In this document: positions 32,497 through 43,165 of the stretch, piece after piece
Layout: the number at the start of each line of letters is the position of its first letter
How positions within the stretch are numbered: the stretch's first letter is position 1
Origin: Wolfiporia cocos
Taxonomy: Eukaryota > Basidiomycota > Agaricomycetes > Polyporales > Phaeolaceae
Direction: 5' to 3'
Assembly: GCA_029448655.1 (NCBI GenBank)
Contig: JACCLO010000013.1
Location: 1,116,001-1,180,000, forward strand
DNA: 64,000 nt
Made by a program: the position numbers and the translations under genes
Notes under the pieces: generated by a model
What the model was told of the DNA's origin: nothing
The model's input: only the letters and a program-made list of their open reading frames with translations
Database searches by the model: none

Positions 32497-33405
32497 GCGA
32501 AGTGGTACAGGTTGCGACTTCGCTGATCTCAGGTCAAGTGTTCGAACCCTGCACAGGTATTGTCACAGATTTGGGACATGCCACTATTTTTCCCGTATTT
32601 TTACCTATTTATCTGGTATTTCTACGACCTTGTAGACATTTACACTGTTAAGCGCCCGTCTACACGTACACCCAACCAAATAACACGTACACAACGCGGT
32701 ATACGTCCACCTGTCATAACAACATGTACATAACACGCTTGTACGCGTCAATGACTCAGCGGACTAACCTCCGGTGTCACGCGTCTTACTCATATCCCGA
32801 TACCGGGCTATGTCAGTACCATTGGATAAGCGGCCCGCTCGTTATCACATGCCAATGCCCTTACGATTACTCATATCCCGATACCGGTATATAAGAATCA
32901 CATGCATGGCTTACTAACGTAGCTACAACCACTTCCACAACATGGACCTACGGTCCAAACAAACACTCTTACTGGTGCGGCCATTACCGGCGCACATGGT
33001 CTACTGTAGTTTACGACTTAACCATATTAGTTATGCCTGCGCACAGACCACCTTCATGTTTGGCTCCCTTAGCGGTAACCAAACAAAGCATGTATATAAG
33101 TAGGGCTATCACTACGGATAAGCCTTAGATTTGTTCTCTGCATTCGCACAGTTACATAACATCTCTGCTTGCGCCCACTAGTCTCCTCACCAACCTTCAG
33201 CAACTCCTTCAAGTCGCCTATAAGGTTATAGTGTGAGTCCCACAGTCTAGTCTGTGTCAGGTATTTCTTGCGCAGATGCATCTTATTTTATTCAGATGCA
33301 TCTATGCAGCGCGCTTGGGCGTTAAGATTGCTTAGAGAGCCTCAGATGCATCTGCGGTGTCTCTAAAGATGCATCTCCGGCACTGAAGTCCCTCAGATAA
33401 TTGTG
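32497..33405 (+). repeat. tRNA-derived SINE family 2, copy B, split by a solo LTR
   Basis: The head (A-box-like TTTGGCGAAGTGG, B box TGTTCGAACCC) occupies about 32497-32560. The body (AGATGCATCT palindromes, CAGATGCATCTGCGGTGTCT) occupies about 33265-33405. Between them sits the solo LTR 32561-33259 with its GGTAT duplication. Joining the two parts restores the head-body order of copy A. Confidence 0.8.
32561..33259 (+). mobile_element. Solo LTR of the TGTCACAGATT family, nested in a SINE
   Basis: 699 bp from TGTCACAGATT to TCTGTGTCA, with a perfect 5-bp duplication GGTAT at 32556-32560 and 33260-33264. TATA-like runs GGTATATAAGAATC (about 32886) and GTATATAAGTAGG (about 33090). Similar starts occur at 59969, 62463 (reverse) and 63093. 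Confidence 0.9.
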
Positions 33406-34112
33406 TAGGTAGTCGAAAGAGTGTGCATTCCAGAGATCGTTCTTGCGGCTGAGAAGAAAACAGAATTTGTGAACTAATAGCCACAGATAGGATATGACCT
33501 ACCACAAGGAGTGACTGCAATATATAGTGTCATGGCTTGGTAGGAAGTCTCCCTGTAAGTTACCTCAGGAAGAGCTACAGTGCAATGCTGAATGTTAGAT
33601 GAAGAACGTGGAAATTGCGTTGTAAAGTATCTAACGACGAAGTCATCACTGCAGCTGCAGTTGTCATTAGCATGGCTGTATATACGACGAGGAGCAAAAG
33701 ATGATGCAGTAATGCATGGCGGAGCCGACGATGAAAACAACTTGGTACCACAGAGCAATGATGAGCTATATGCCGTTCATTTTGTACAAATAATCAAATA
33801 CACACAAACTCGCGACTCGCGAAACGCGAGTTCTAAAGCTGGCATGGGCGCTTATGTTCGTAGGTTAGCGCCGTTCATCGAGAGCTCATCTCAGATCATA
33901 TCTTTACTTGCGCGCTTGCATTGTAAGCGAAATGGCGAAGTGGGTGTGCGTATACGGTCCTTATGTAGGCATTTTTTTAACTTCTGCTCAGGTTCGAACC
34001 CCTCGCAACCCTTTAGGGAGAGCCCAGCGCTCAGGGCTAAACATCGGCGCTCTCACACTTCGTCTCAGCGGGCTCTCGCGTTCAAGGTCTTTTGCATTGC
34101 CAGACACAATCT
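33406..34112. other. Unassigned stretch with a tRNA-like fragment
   Basis: No supported gene. Near 33929-34005, GGCGAAGTGGG followed by GGTTCGAACCC resembles A and B boxes, possibly a third worn SINE head. A perfect 8-bp stem AACTCGCG/CGCGAGTT lies at 33807-33832. Confidence 0.35.
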
Positions 34113-35668
34113 CTACTTTTTGTAACCGAAATCTATCTTGCGAGTAGACCATGGATCATCGCTGAACAGCTCGGCGAGATCGGGTGAGTCCGCATGCGTA
34201 AACTCCTCCAACTGACTAGCTGCACCTGCGGCAGTCTTATCGCTATCGCTAGCGAGATCGTTGCTCAAGTCGATCACTTCCTGAGGCTTGGGCACAGGTT
34301 GAGCAACAGCAGTTGTGGAGGTAGATGCACCCCCACCCACAGCCATAGTTGCAGTAAGGGCTGTGAGTATAGCAAGTCAGCGTCGAGCATCTTAACCGAT
34401 GAGATATATATTTACCATCGACAGCCTCTAGAATACGTGAACGCTTGATGGGAGGAACTTGCGGTGTTGGACTTCGTGACGCTAAGCCCCGTTTGATGAA
34501 TTTGTCGTCGTCATCATCAACCCCCGATCCTAAAATATTCTCGCCTTCATTGTCTGAGGTAATGCACCGTTTGATCCCTTTACGTCTCATCGGCTGTTTT
34601 CCTTTCAGATTGTCTACATCAACCTCATACGCATCCTCCGAAGGGGTTTCTTGCGAGTTACTGTCATCGGAATCGTACGGCATTTTGTCATTATTCCCCC
34701 ATTGGTGGTATGTTTCTGGCTCAATCGTCTTGCGTGGGGCTGCAGACTGATGATTAACTAGTCTAGATCCATGAGATATGAGCACTCACCGATGACAATT
34801 TGACTCTCATGCCAAGATGCCCCATCACGCCCTTTGAAGAAGTAGTAATCCTCGCCCGTCGGGTGAGTAATCCCTGTCTCGGCATGTAATCTCCGCTTGG
34901 ACCGTGAAACCAGAGTGTAAGGTAACCGATACTTCTTGATTCCATCATCGTCCTCAGCGGAAATAGATAATACCCAAGGATCCTTTGTTGCGAGATGTTC
35001 GAAGAAGTGTGGCAGTTGCTCACGTAAGAACGCATGCATTTTGGCAGGTCCCCATGTTTTCGAGAAGACGAAGCCATCTGTAGTATCTATTGCACCGAGA
35101 CCGTAGTTTCGGAGTTTTGCGAGGACATGTTTTGAAGGTGCGATATCCTGCATGAGGCTGCCATTCTGGAAGACCAATGAGTTTATCATAACCTGAAGCT
35201 CGTCATAATCGTACCTTGATACCAACGGGCCACACGGTGAGTAGTTGTATACGTACTGGCCCCGTTGATCGGCCCTTCCGGCCTTTTTGCACGATTCTCT
35301 CTACATTGCATTTGATCTGATGCATGGATCAATGCAGCGCACATCTTTGTATGATTCTCAGACGCACCTGGGCCTTCGGCAACGTTCCTACGGCCTTACG
35401 TCTAGCGCTGTTGAGAAATGTTCGGTTTGCTTCGTCTCTTGCGACTTCTGTAGTGGTAATGCCAGCACTTTTCCCTGTTAATCCGCGCAGGATTGCAGTG
35501 ACCCGAGCATTATGTGAGTGCCCCTAAGCTGTCTGTTAGTTACAATATTGGGTCGCCTATCCTCTTGCTTACCGGTGGTGTTGTAGATGTTGCCGCTTCT
35601 CCGCCAGAGGTTCCCCCCTCGTTGGTTGCATCTGAGTGCGAGTCATGCGAGCTGCCTTCCTGAGCCAT
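34113..35668 (-). CDS. Five-exon gene of unknown function (444 aa)
   Basis: Exons (minus) 35668-35573, 35523-35368, 35300-34790, 34739-34416 and 34360-34113; every intron is GT-AG, phases fit and no stop interrupts 444 codons. It starts MAQEGSSHDSHSDATNEGG. Exon 2 reads VTAILRGLTGKSAGITTTEV. The central exon has a folded-looking region (RGQYVYNYSPCGPLVSRYDY ... LRNYGLGAIDTTDGFVF ... THPTGEDYYFFKGRDGASWH). The C-terminal half is acidic and Ser/Lys-rich, with a basic patch GKQPMRRKGIKR that could be a nuclear signal, and ends KIDFGYKK. I recognise no named domain. The exon model is inferred by eye; the second splice acceptor is the weakest join. Confidence 0.72.
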
Positions 35669-35859
35669 GGATGCAGTGAGGGACAAGAAGCGAAAAATCG
35701 TCAACGCAAGACCTGTGCTGACAAATCACGACAGACCTCGATCAGACATGCCGATCTCCCATCTAATAGGTGGCAAGCAACAAACGTCATGTCGCGGTTG
35801 TATGCTGATGGTATTATTTGCAGGTGAAACATTAAGGCGACCAGGCAAGACTCGGAACC
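35669..35859. other. Short intergenic region
   Basis: Upstream of the 444-aa gene; no further feature supported. Confidence 0.3.
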
Positions 35860-37477
35860 GTTGCAATGTCTGAAGACAAGTTCGAACGCCCAAGCAGTCT
35901 ACTCACACTGGCGTGAACGACAACTTGAGCGCGCAGGACATCCAATTATACCCTCTGTCAATGTAAGGTTGACTTGGTTGACCTGTCCCTTCATGCTGAC
36001 GGAAGATCACAGTTGGACAAGACTGAGACCAGAATGAGTCATATATCTGTTTCCGGAGATGCGAGACCAAGGCCGTTCGCAAAACGCGCACTCAACGAAC
36101 AACCTATTCCGACAGGATGTTGCGACTGCAAGCTGAACTTGTGACAGCAGGAGGGTTGGCTAAGGGTGTCCTGCAGTGCGAACATCTGAAGTGAGAGACT
36201 GCTGTGCAAGCGAGAGCCGTATGGGAAAAACGCTTCACGTTCGCTGACCTGAAGCGCAAGTTCCCAGCTCTGGGCACCAAGGGCGACGAAGAACTGTTCC
36301 ACGATAAGGAGCGAATACCCAAGAAACCCAGAATCGAAACGTATGTTCTTGCGTGCTCTCTGCAGTATGACTATTTATGTAGAACCCTGCAGTCGCACAA
36401 TCAAGTTCCAGGCTCTTGGCGAACCTAATTCTCCAGTCATCCATGCAGAGCTGCAGATTAAGCCAAAGGAGCGACAGGCACAAATACAAAGCCAAATTGA
36501 GCAAGAAATGGCCGCGCGCAAGGAGAAGGATCACCACTGGGAGGATGCGATTGACGTGAGTTTATCCGCTGTCTCCTAAGATTGCTGGCACTCACCCGGA
36601 TGCCTAGAATCCATACCAATCCACCCCTGTGCCATATGCATCGAAGCTGTGGAAGGCGGTTGCTGCCACGCGAAATGCGTCCTCATCTTCTTCTGCTTCC
36701 ACCACACCTGATCAGCCATTGCATGCGATTCGTGCTGGTCGTTTGCGGTATGGCCGTGGTGGTCGTATTCACCTAGATCGACGCATGATCATGCCACATC
36801 CTTGGGCTGCACCAGATTTCTTGTCGAACGAAGAACGACGTTGAAGCACAGGACCGTGCCTGGAGATTGGTGGAGCGGTGGAGGTACGATGAAGACGACG
36901 CCTTGCCTATCGGCTCAGAGGGTCCCGACGAGAAGGACCGCATTCTGGTCGATGACTTCCAGCCCAAGTACGCCGCACCGGTTCGCTGCTTTTCTGCTGC
37001 AGCTAACGATCTTCTAGATACCTTGCCCACCACATGTCGCTGCTCACTGATGAAGATCGGCTGAGCCTCATTACTTACGCTACTACTACTATCACTGCGA
37101 GTGATGGTCGCCAACAAACACACACGCCATTCAAGGTGGTGGCCCCCGAGCGCAAAATCGCAACACCATCAACCAGAGCGGGTAGTTCTCATATGGTGGT
37201 GCCCAGCCAGCCGATGAGCGCACTGCATTCAAGTAGCTCTGCACTTTCCCTGACCACAAATGGGACTCCCTTCTCGATGTTGTCGCCGTTCAAGAAGATG
37301 CCCTCCTCGAGTGTGCCGCACCTACGAATTCCGTCACTCGGAAATATGCGACCCCTAGGATTGCCCTCGATTCCCCACATCCAGTCGGCAGCAATGAGTG
37401 TTTCCCTTTCGTCTCCCCACAATACGCCTCCGCTTCACACCGGGATTCACATTCATGGCACCGACGCCGGGCCCTAG
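35860..37477 (+). pseudogene. Epl1-like (enhancer of polycomb-like) gene copy, 5'-truncated and broken
   Basis: Exon-sized blocks match the C-terminal part of basidiomycete Epl1 as I remember it, the scaffold of NuA4 histone acetyltransferase: VYSHWRERQLERAGHPIIPS, NESYICFRRCETKAVRKTR, RAVWEKRFTFADLKRKFP, ERQAQIQSQIEQE, HHWEDAID|NPYQ, RYGRGGRIHLDRR, DEDDALPIGSEGPDEKDR and YLAHHMSLLTDEDRLSL. Introns with good GT-AG ends remain (e.g. after HHWEDAID, and the one before YLAHHMSLL), so this is a DNA-level copy and not a processed one. The conserved N-terminal Epl1 domain is absent upstream. A TGA sits where relatives have Arg (just before ETAVQ, near 36193), and the frame shifts near 36840 between NEERR and the DVEAQDRAW segment. 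Most likely a non-functional duplicate. Confidence 0.75.
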
Positions 37478-37598
37478 TCTGCAGCCTTGAACACCGGCCT
37501 CCTATGGTGATCAGAATAGGCCAGGCTACCCTCCAATGGCAGCACCGACACAATGGAGCCAGCACCAGCATCCTTGCTCATGGTATGTCAATTCATTC

Positions 37599-39640
37599 TC
37601 AAACCCCATCTCCGTATATAAACTCATTCAATAGGTGTACAGCCTGCGCCCACAACTCTATCCGTGGGCGCCATATGTGCTCAGGTAGCCCAACAACAAG
37701 CTCCTTCCGGCCTCTCCGTCCAAGTCGAATCACTTCCTCCGCTTCGTATGCATGCTCTATAGGTAGTGCTCCAAAGCCCGCAGGAATTGTTCCCTCGAGC
37801 CGTATGAGATCAAGTGCGTCAAAATACAGCGCTTCGGAATCTTCACTTTCGAACGGATTTGAATTTGAAGGGACAGGAATGGCTGCGTGCCGAATATTGG
37901 AGTGTTGAGTTGCAGCAACTTGTGTCATAATTCCGAGATCCGAATCAGTCTCGCTGTCGCTATTTGATGCATCAGAGTTGTCGTCCTCTTCAGGTGGGTG
38001 ACCAGCACCTGTCTGGCCTCTCCGCCGGCGAACTTGCTGATTTGTAGTCCCATAGTGCTCATGAAGCACATCAGGATGGAGGTCTATACCATCATCGGTA
38101 TACACCCCATGATTCAGCTGACCTAACAATCGCAGGTCCTGCGCATCGAGGGAGGCATTGTGAGTCATTGCTTGTGTATGCTTTTCACAGTCTAACTTAC
38201 ATTTGGGCTTCGATCGTTTGTATCTGGACCCGAGATTGGGTGCGCATTCCATTCGGCCTGAAACGAGTGACAGTCCATATTGATGTCCTCAAGAAACAGC
38301 CTATGAATTAACCACAGGTGCTGTTCGTTCTCACGGTCAAGGAGATGGCGACGCTCGAGGCGGGTGAAGAATGCTCGCCATTCCCTGCAGAAGTGACGGC
38401 CCACTTCAACCCAGAGCCGTTCAATGCGTGTGTTATGTGTAGAACTTATAAGACATGTCAAGTAGGATGTCAGCATGAACCACAAATATACATACCTTCC
38501 CCACATGAAAGAAGCACGATTTGCTCCACGGCGTAAGATCATCCAAACAGCTACCTCAATATTCTCCCCGCCGCGGTCGCCACGTACTCATGAAGGTGCT
38601 TCATACTCATCAACCGCTTCGAGGAATACATCGAGTACGGTAGTGGCGCGATTGTTGTTACTTGCGCGGAGGCCTGTAATCTGTGGGTGCAGTGTACAGC
38701 TTAGCCCCGGTTACAACGAGGTAGCTGATACGTACTGTGCGGCAAAATCCATCAATAAAACCATGAATAACGATTCCCCAATGTATGAGCTTGTGATGCC
38801 CATCGCAATGCCACAACGCATTTGGTCTTGACGACTTGTATTTTCGCCGGTTGATAGCTCGGTGCTGGCGCAATGCATGTCCTAATCCATCCACACGATG
38901 AAGAGAAGCAAATAGCCGTGATCTTTGCATGCGAAATCCCTGGCTCTGTAAGAAACCTCGAAGATAACGAATGCCAGAGTTTGGCTTTCGCATCTTGTAT
39001 GCTCTAACAACCAAGTCGAGCTCCTCATTTGATAGGTCGGCGAACTAGTGCTCAAGTCCATACAGCTGGAGATAGCGTCGGATGGTGTGCCGGTGCAGAC
39101 ACATTGCTTGGGACAGTTTTGATATGCTGATATTCCTCATATTGGACATGGCCTCGGCTAGGAGTGTCCGATCGATAACCTTGCGGGGACGACCCCGCCG
39201 TCCGGTATGCTCAACAACGACTGCTGAAATTGATGAGATATTCGAGCTCTCCCTAGATAATAGGATAGTAGATGGCCATCCAACGACATAGTTGAGTAGT
39301 CTTACCTGCCAGTAACTGCAGTGATAGTATCCCTCAAACGAGCTATCAGCAAGCCCAATGCACTTGCCGCTGCTTCAAACCAATCTGGCCCAAGGTTCAT
39401 ATTGAATTCCCTGTTCAAAATATCTCGTTCCATCTCAACCAGGATGAGCACTGATGAGTTCTGCAACTTTTCAAGATGGTACTTAAGCCGAAGGGGATCT
39501 GAGTCATCTTGCAGGACAAGTTCAGCCGCATGTCCATATGCATCACTGAGCTGACGATGGGCATTTTGGATATTTGGAGGCCACACTGTAGGTACTGGAG
39601 GCTCTGGTAGAGGTGGGAAATGGTTGGGAAGTGCAGCCAT
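37599..39640 (-). pseudogene. Integrase-core (DDE) gene of the Agaricomycete type, broken
   Basis: Multi-exon on the minus strand, start ATG at 39640 (MAALPNHFPPLPEPP); first exon ends at 39306. The next exon has an AT-hook-like basic stretch GRRGRPRKVIDR and a helix-turn-helix-like ISKLSQAMCLHRHTIRRYL. The catalytic core follows: first Asp in WHCDGHHKLIHWGIVIHG, second in VRGDRGGEN, and Glu in NTRIERLWVEV. The last large exon (from about 38155) is acidic and ends FIYGDGV. Two in-frame stops break the reading: TAG after GLEH (near 39050) and TGA just before VRGDRGG (near 38603), each explained by a C-to-T change. It resembles the rve-like integrase-core proteins that are multi-copy in Agaricomycetes; activity is unknown. 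Confidence 0.75.
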
Positions 39641-39789
39641 TGTGAGCTCAAGCAGAGGTTATAGAGTTCACGTTAAGCAGATTGCAACGACCGGCAGAGG
39701 GCCTTCCCATTTTGGAAGTCATCGTCGGGACGAGATCTTTGAATGCTTGACCTTGGCTGTATGCTTATCTCACCGGACTCTTGGATATC
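39641..39789. promoter_or_regulatory. Divergent intergenic region between integrase-core gene and BTB gene
   Basis: 149 bp separate the two divergent start codons, so both promoters must be here or overlap the genes. No clear TATA box seen. Confidence 0.4.
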
Positions 39790-40793
39790 ATGCATGTTAC
39801 TTCTTCCAACAATGGCTCATGCTCAGAGGATACAAGCATCACGCCAGCATCCTCCCAAGCCCAGAGGTCAGCGGAATATTACTTCAAAAGCGGAGCATAC
39901 ATATTTCAGGTAAGAATTCCATGTGGGTACACTTAAACAGACCACCGATAGACTGGCTCAGGTTGAAAATACTTTGTTCCGGCTTGAGGTTGGCCTTCTC
40001 CTTTCAAAAATCAATGCTTTCGGCGAGATGTTCAGCATGTTGCCGAGAACGTCATCGGAAACGGGCCAAGCCTGCCCTGACGGCCTCAATGACAGCGACC
40101 TGATTGTCCTGCAGCAAGTCACTGCAAAGGAGTTTCAGTACTTGGATCTACGGAAAGTGAGTTAAAGTATCACTTACAAAACTGCAGTCTGATTAGGGTA
40201 CTGTTGCCATAAGATGGACACGGCCGCCCTACAAACTCGAATACTTGATATCTGTCCTGAAGCTGTCAAAATTCTGGGACATCGACAGTGGAAGGGAATG
40301 GGCTACGTACCATTTTCAGCAAATTGAGAGCACGATACGTCCAGCGCTACGTTTGCGAATCGCTCGCGTCTACGAGATCGATGCTTGGGTCCGCCCTGCT
40401 TTCACGGCTCTGTTGAGTATCCCTTTAAGGGATCTCACAGAAGCAGATCATACCTGGCTAGGATGGGACACATACCGCCTGCTCGCCTGCGTACAACAGG
40501 AGATAAGCGATCTTCGCGTTCGGATGGCATTCATGCCACCTGACATCAAACATCTCGTTTACGGTATTGCTACCTGCTCAGAAGAAAAGCACATCAACTG
40601 TGTGCGGGCATGGAAGGATGAATGGGTGCGCATCATAGGGCCGCAGTTATGCTCGACACATCCAGGCCGTCGCTTGAAGATGTCGGAGGCAATGGATGAA
40701 ATAAAGAAGCTTGGTCTCAAGGCGATGACTCCGAGGTGCCGGAGCGCTGCAATTGATCAGATTGAGTTCGATAATATATTCAGCGGCGAGTAG
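39790..40793 (+). CDS. BTB/POZ domain protein, C-terminus altered by hAT insertion
   Basis: Exons 39790-39909, 39962-40156 and 40197-40793 give 303 aa with consistent phases. It starts MHVTSSNNGSCSEDTS; the BTB fold begins EYYFKSGAYIFQVENTLFR across the first splice, continues EMFSML...DLIVLQQVTAKEFQYL, and after the second splice shows the typical Agaricomycete linker PPYKLEYLISVLKLSKFWDI and a helical C-terminal half. Such proteins are usually adaptors, some for Cullin-3 ligases; this one's partner is unknown. The second intron would be only 40 bp, short even for fungi. The stop TAG is the first three bases of the hAT-like element at 40791; the ancestral frame resumes after the element (42143-42235, 30 residues). 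Confidence 0.78.
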
Positions 40794-42134
40794 TGATGTG
40801 CCAGGCCCGGCTTTGGGCCATAGGCCGGGCCGGGCCAAGCCCTACTTGGGCCGGGCCAGGCCGGGCCCTACACCACGGCTTGAGACGGCCCAGGGCCCGG
40901 CTTGTGTCTCAAGCCGGGCCGGGCCAAGCCGTGAGCCCCGGGCCTGAAAGCTCTAACGGATAAAATGTCTAGTAACTATGATATAAGGATATATATAGTA
41001 TCAGTATGCCATATTTCAATGAAGTATGTCTATATTTTTAAATTCAAGCAAGAGGATAGTCCCATGGATTGAATTCTTGGTGCTGAAGCCTGTCGCTCAC
41101 TTTTGGGCGCCTATACGATGCCCCATTTGGAAGGCGCGCCACAGAGCACCGTGCCGGTGAAATGATGATTTCACACTATAATTCACTAATTATTGAAGAT
41201 CCTGGAGCTTGGCTTTGTCAGAAGATAGTTGGAGAAGGTATTTTATGAGTTTGTGTGGCTACAGTGATGATCATCCTCACAGTGCCAGGCCCCGGGCAAG
41301 CCCCAGGCCGGGCCGGGCCAAGCCCTGGGCCGTCAATGGGGGCCCGGCCTGAGGTTTTGAAAAGCCAAGGCCGTCCAAAGCCGGGCCAAAGCCGGGGCTT
41401 TTGAGCCGGGCCGGGCCTGGGCCACTAAGGCTCCAACCATATAATATACATGTACAGAAAATCGGTAAATATATGGTATATGGTATATACATAGTATATA
41501 CATAGTATATACATGGTTTACATGGTTTTTGGATGGTAGATTTTTTAGACATCTTGGCATAGCCATTGCTTTGCCCATATAGCTATGGAGATTGTCTCTT
41601 CCTTTAATGACATGCTGCAGGTATCAGCACTTGGCTGATGTGAGGAAAAAATCGGTGTTCAACATTCAGCAGCCACACTAGTAGCAGGAATGGCTTAGGA
41701 ATTGTGCACAATGTGTGAGGTGGTGGGAAACTTGTATGCATGAGTCTAATGCATGATGCAATCATTATGTGGGATGATATATAGCATAAACATAAATCTG
41801 ATCTTGCCTTCTGCCAAATGAGGGGGTAAGCCAAGCATGTGAATTATGTCCTGACATCTTTGCATTTGTGCAGCAGCCACCAGATTGTCTAGATCTCATA
41901 TCATCATTGCACTGTACATTCTGTAAGACACATAACTAGTTCAGATACACTATTCAAATTGTCAACTGAGGGTCTAATATGAATGCATTCACAACAACCA
42001 TATACCATATAATATACCATGTATATACCATGTACTTGGCCACATGTAAATATATGTATATAGTATATATATAAAACCATGTATACATGGTATATACATT
42101 ATATGGTTGGAGCCTTAGGCCTGGCACATCACTA
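40791..42134. mobile_element. hAT-like composite element inserted in the BTB gene
   Basis: Terminal inverted repeats of 17 bp, TAGTGATGTGCCAGGCC, at both ends, flanked by an 8-bp duplication GCGGCGAG (40783-40790 and 42135-42142). TIRs starting TAGTG and 8-bp duplications fit the hAT superfamily. There is no transposase frame, so it is non-autonomous. The left third is made of GGGCCGGGCC-type GC-rich repeats (40800-40950 and 41281-41425). The right part, 41426-42117, is a separate copy of the element at 55195-55848, bounded by its own TIRs (TAAGGCTCCAACCATATAAT). The element is therefore composite. Confidence 0.88.
41426..42117. mobile_element. hAT-like MITE copy within the composite element
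   Basis: 692 bp with long inverted ends TAAGGCTCCAACCATATAAT. It is the inverted homologue of 55195-55848 (shared blocks include GGTCTAATATGAATGCATTC in one orientation). I could not find an 8-bp duplication at its inner borders. Confidence 0.75.
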
Positions 42135-42142
42135 GCGGCGAG

Positions 42143-42235
42143 GCAGATCTCATCGCCCAGGCCTTGGATGCACTTCAAGCTGTCTGTGTAGATGCTCATG
42201 AAGCGATCTCTGTAGAGGGTGGTATCATGGAATGA
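42143..42235 (+). other. Displaced C-terminal codons of the BTB gene
   Basis: Once the element and one copy of the duplication are set aside, the BTB frame continues here for 30 residues (GEADLIAQALDALQAVCVD...) to a TGA at 42233-42235. This explains the abrupt end of the present gene. Whether the shorter protein works is unknown. Confidence 0.75.
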
Positions 42236-42537
42236 TTCTGTATATACATGTCCAGTATCCCAGAACGTGTGTTTAGTGGTATACCGAAACGTGTGTAGTC
42301 TCACAATGAAACGTGTGTGTATAAATGAGACGATCGCGAAACGTGTGTGTAGTGTAGTGACAGAACGTGTGTATATATTATATTATCACGCGTGTGATAT
42401 GATTCTGACTACCAAAAAAGGATAGTTGAGTCGCGAGTTTATAATTTGAATATTTGTACAAAATGAACGGCATAGAGCTAGACCAATAAGCGATTGGATG
42501 AAAGTCGGCTATGTACAGCACCATCGTAAGTTTTAAT
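42236..42537 (+). promoter_or_regulatory. Cluster of five AACGTGTGT motifs downstream of the BTB gene
   Basis: AACGTGTGT occurs at 42264, 42288, 42310, 42340 and 42364, spaced 22-30 bp, most preceded by GA. It lies where the original 3' UTR of the BTB gene would be. It could be a worn tandem repeat or a set of RNA or DNA binding sites. Nothing else is recognised in the stretch. Confidence 0.5.
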
Positions 42538-43165
42538 GCTATGTTGCTCACTGCACATGACAACTTACCAGCCAGTGCCTGAGCCCTTCGCAGAAGGATT
42601 GAAGTTGAAGTAAAGCGACTTGGTGCTATCGCGGGATTAATAGACGGCCGGTGGTAAAGTTGCAGCGCAGAGACCGTGGTTTACCATCTACCAAACTATA
42701 CGAACCTACACAACGATGAATATGATGAATGACTAATCACAGCAATCAGTGGGAAGATATGATTTAAGCAGTGCAACACAGGAGCGATGTGCGACTACCT
42801 GCACTGGTCTTTCGGGTCACAATCTGTTTCTAACGTAGTGGCTGAGCACAAGTTCAACATTAGCACAATGTACGTAACATTCGGCGCACAGCAAGAGTTC
42901 CTACGATTCTGGCCAACCTCCATGATGGTGAGATCGTCGTAATCGCCGTGAACCGACGATACGTACATGTTCCTCAGACGAAGCAGGCCGTAGCAGCGTA
43001 GCTCATCGAATGATGTACTCATAGAGATCGCCCCTGACGTTCTCACCACTGACTGTGTTCCTCAGATAACAGGGATGCATTAAAGGTTTTCACACAATAT
43101 AACCGGGACCGATAGCTGCTTCAGACGCCGCGGTCCGCAATTCAGCTTGAAGTGCTCAGTTTGAA
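42538..43165 (-). repeat. Diverged gene-family fragment, copy 2 (partner at 1-655)
   Basis: Aligns over about 600 bp with the start of the window. On the minus strand an open frame at 42795-43049 (84 codons) reads MSTSFDELRCYGLLRLRNMY, then HGDYDDLTIMEVG, and ends KDQCR. The same residues recur in copy 1, so this frame is probably an exon or exon remnant. The family is not recognised. Confidence 0.55.

Noticed and set aside
27986..33405. CRISPR-like array in the repeat field
   Set aside because: Repeats are eukaryotic SINE bodies and minisatellites with irregular spacing and no associated genes.
33929..34005. tRNA gene with GGCGAAGTGGG and GGTTCGAACCC
   Set aside because: T stem and acceptor stem do not pair; kept only as a possible worn SINE head.
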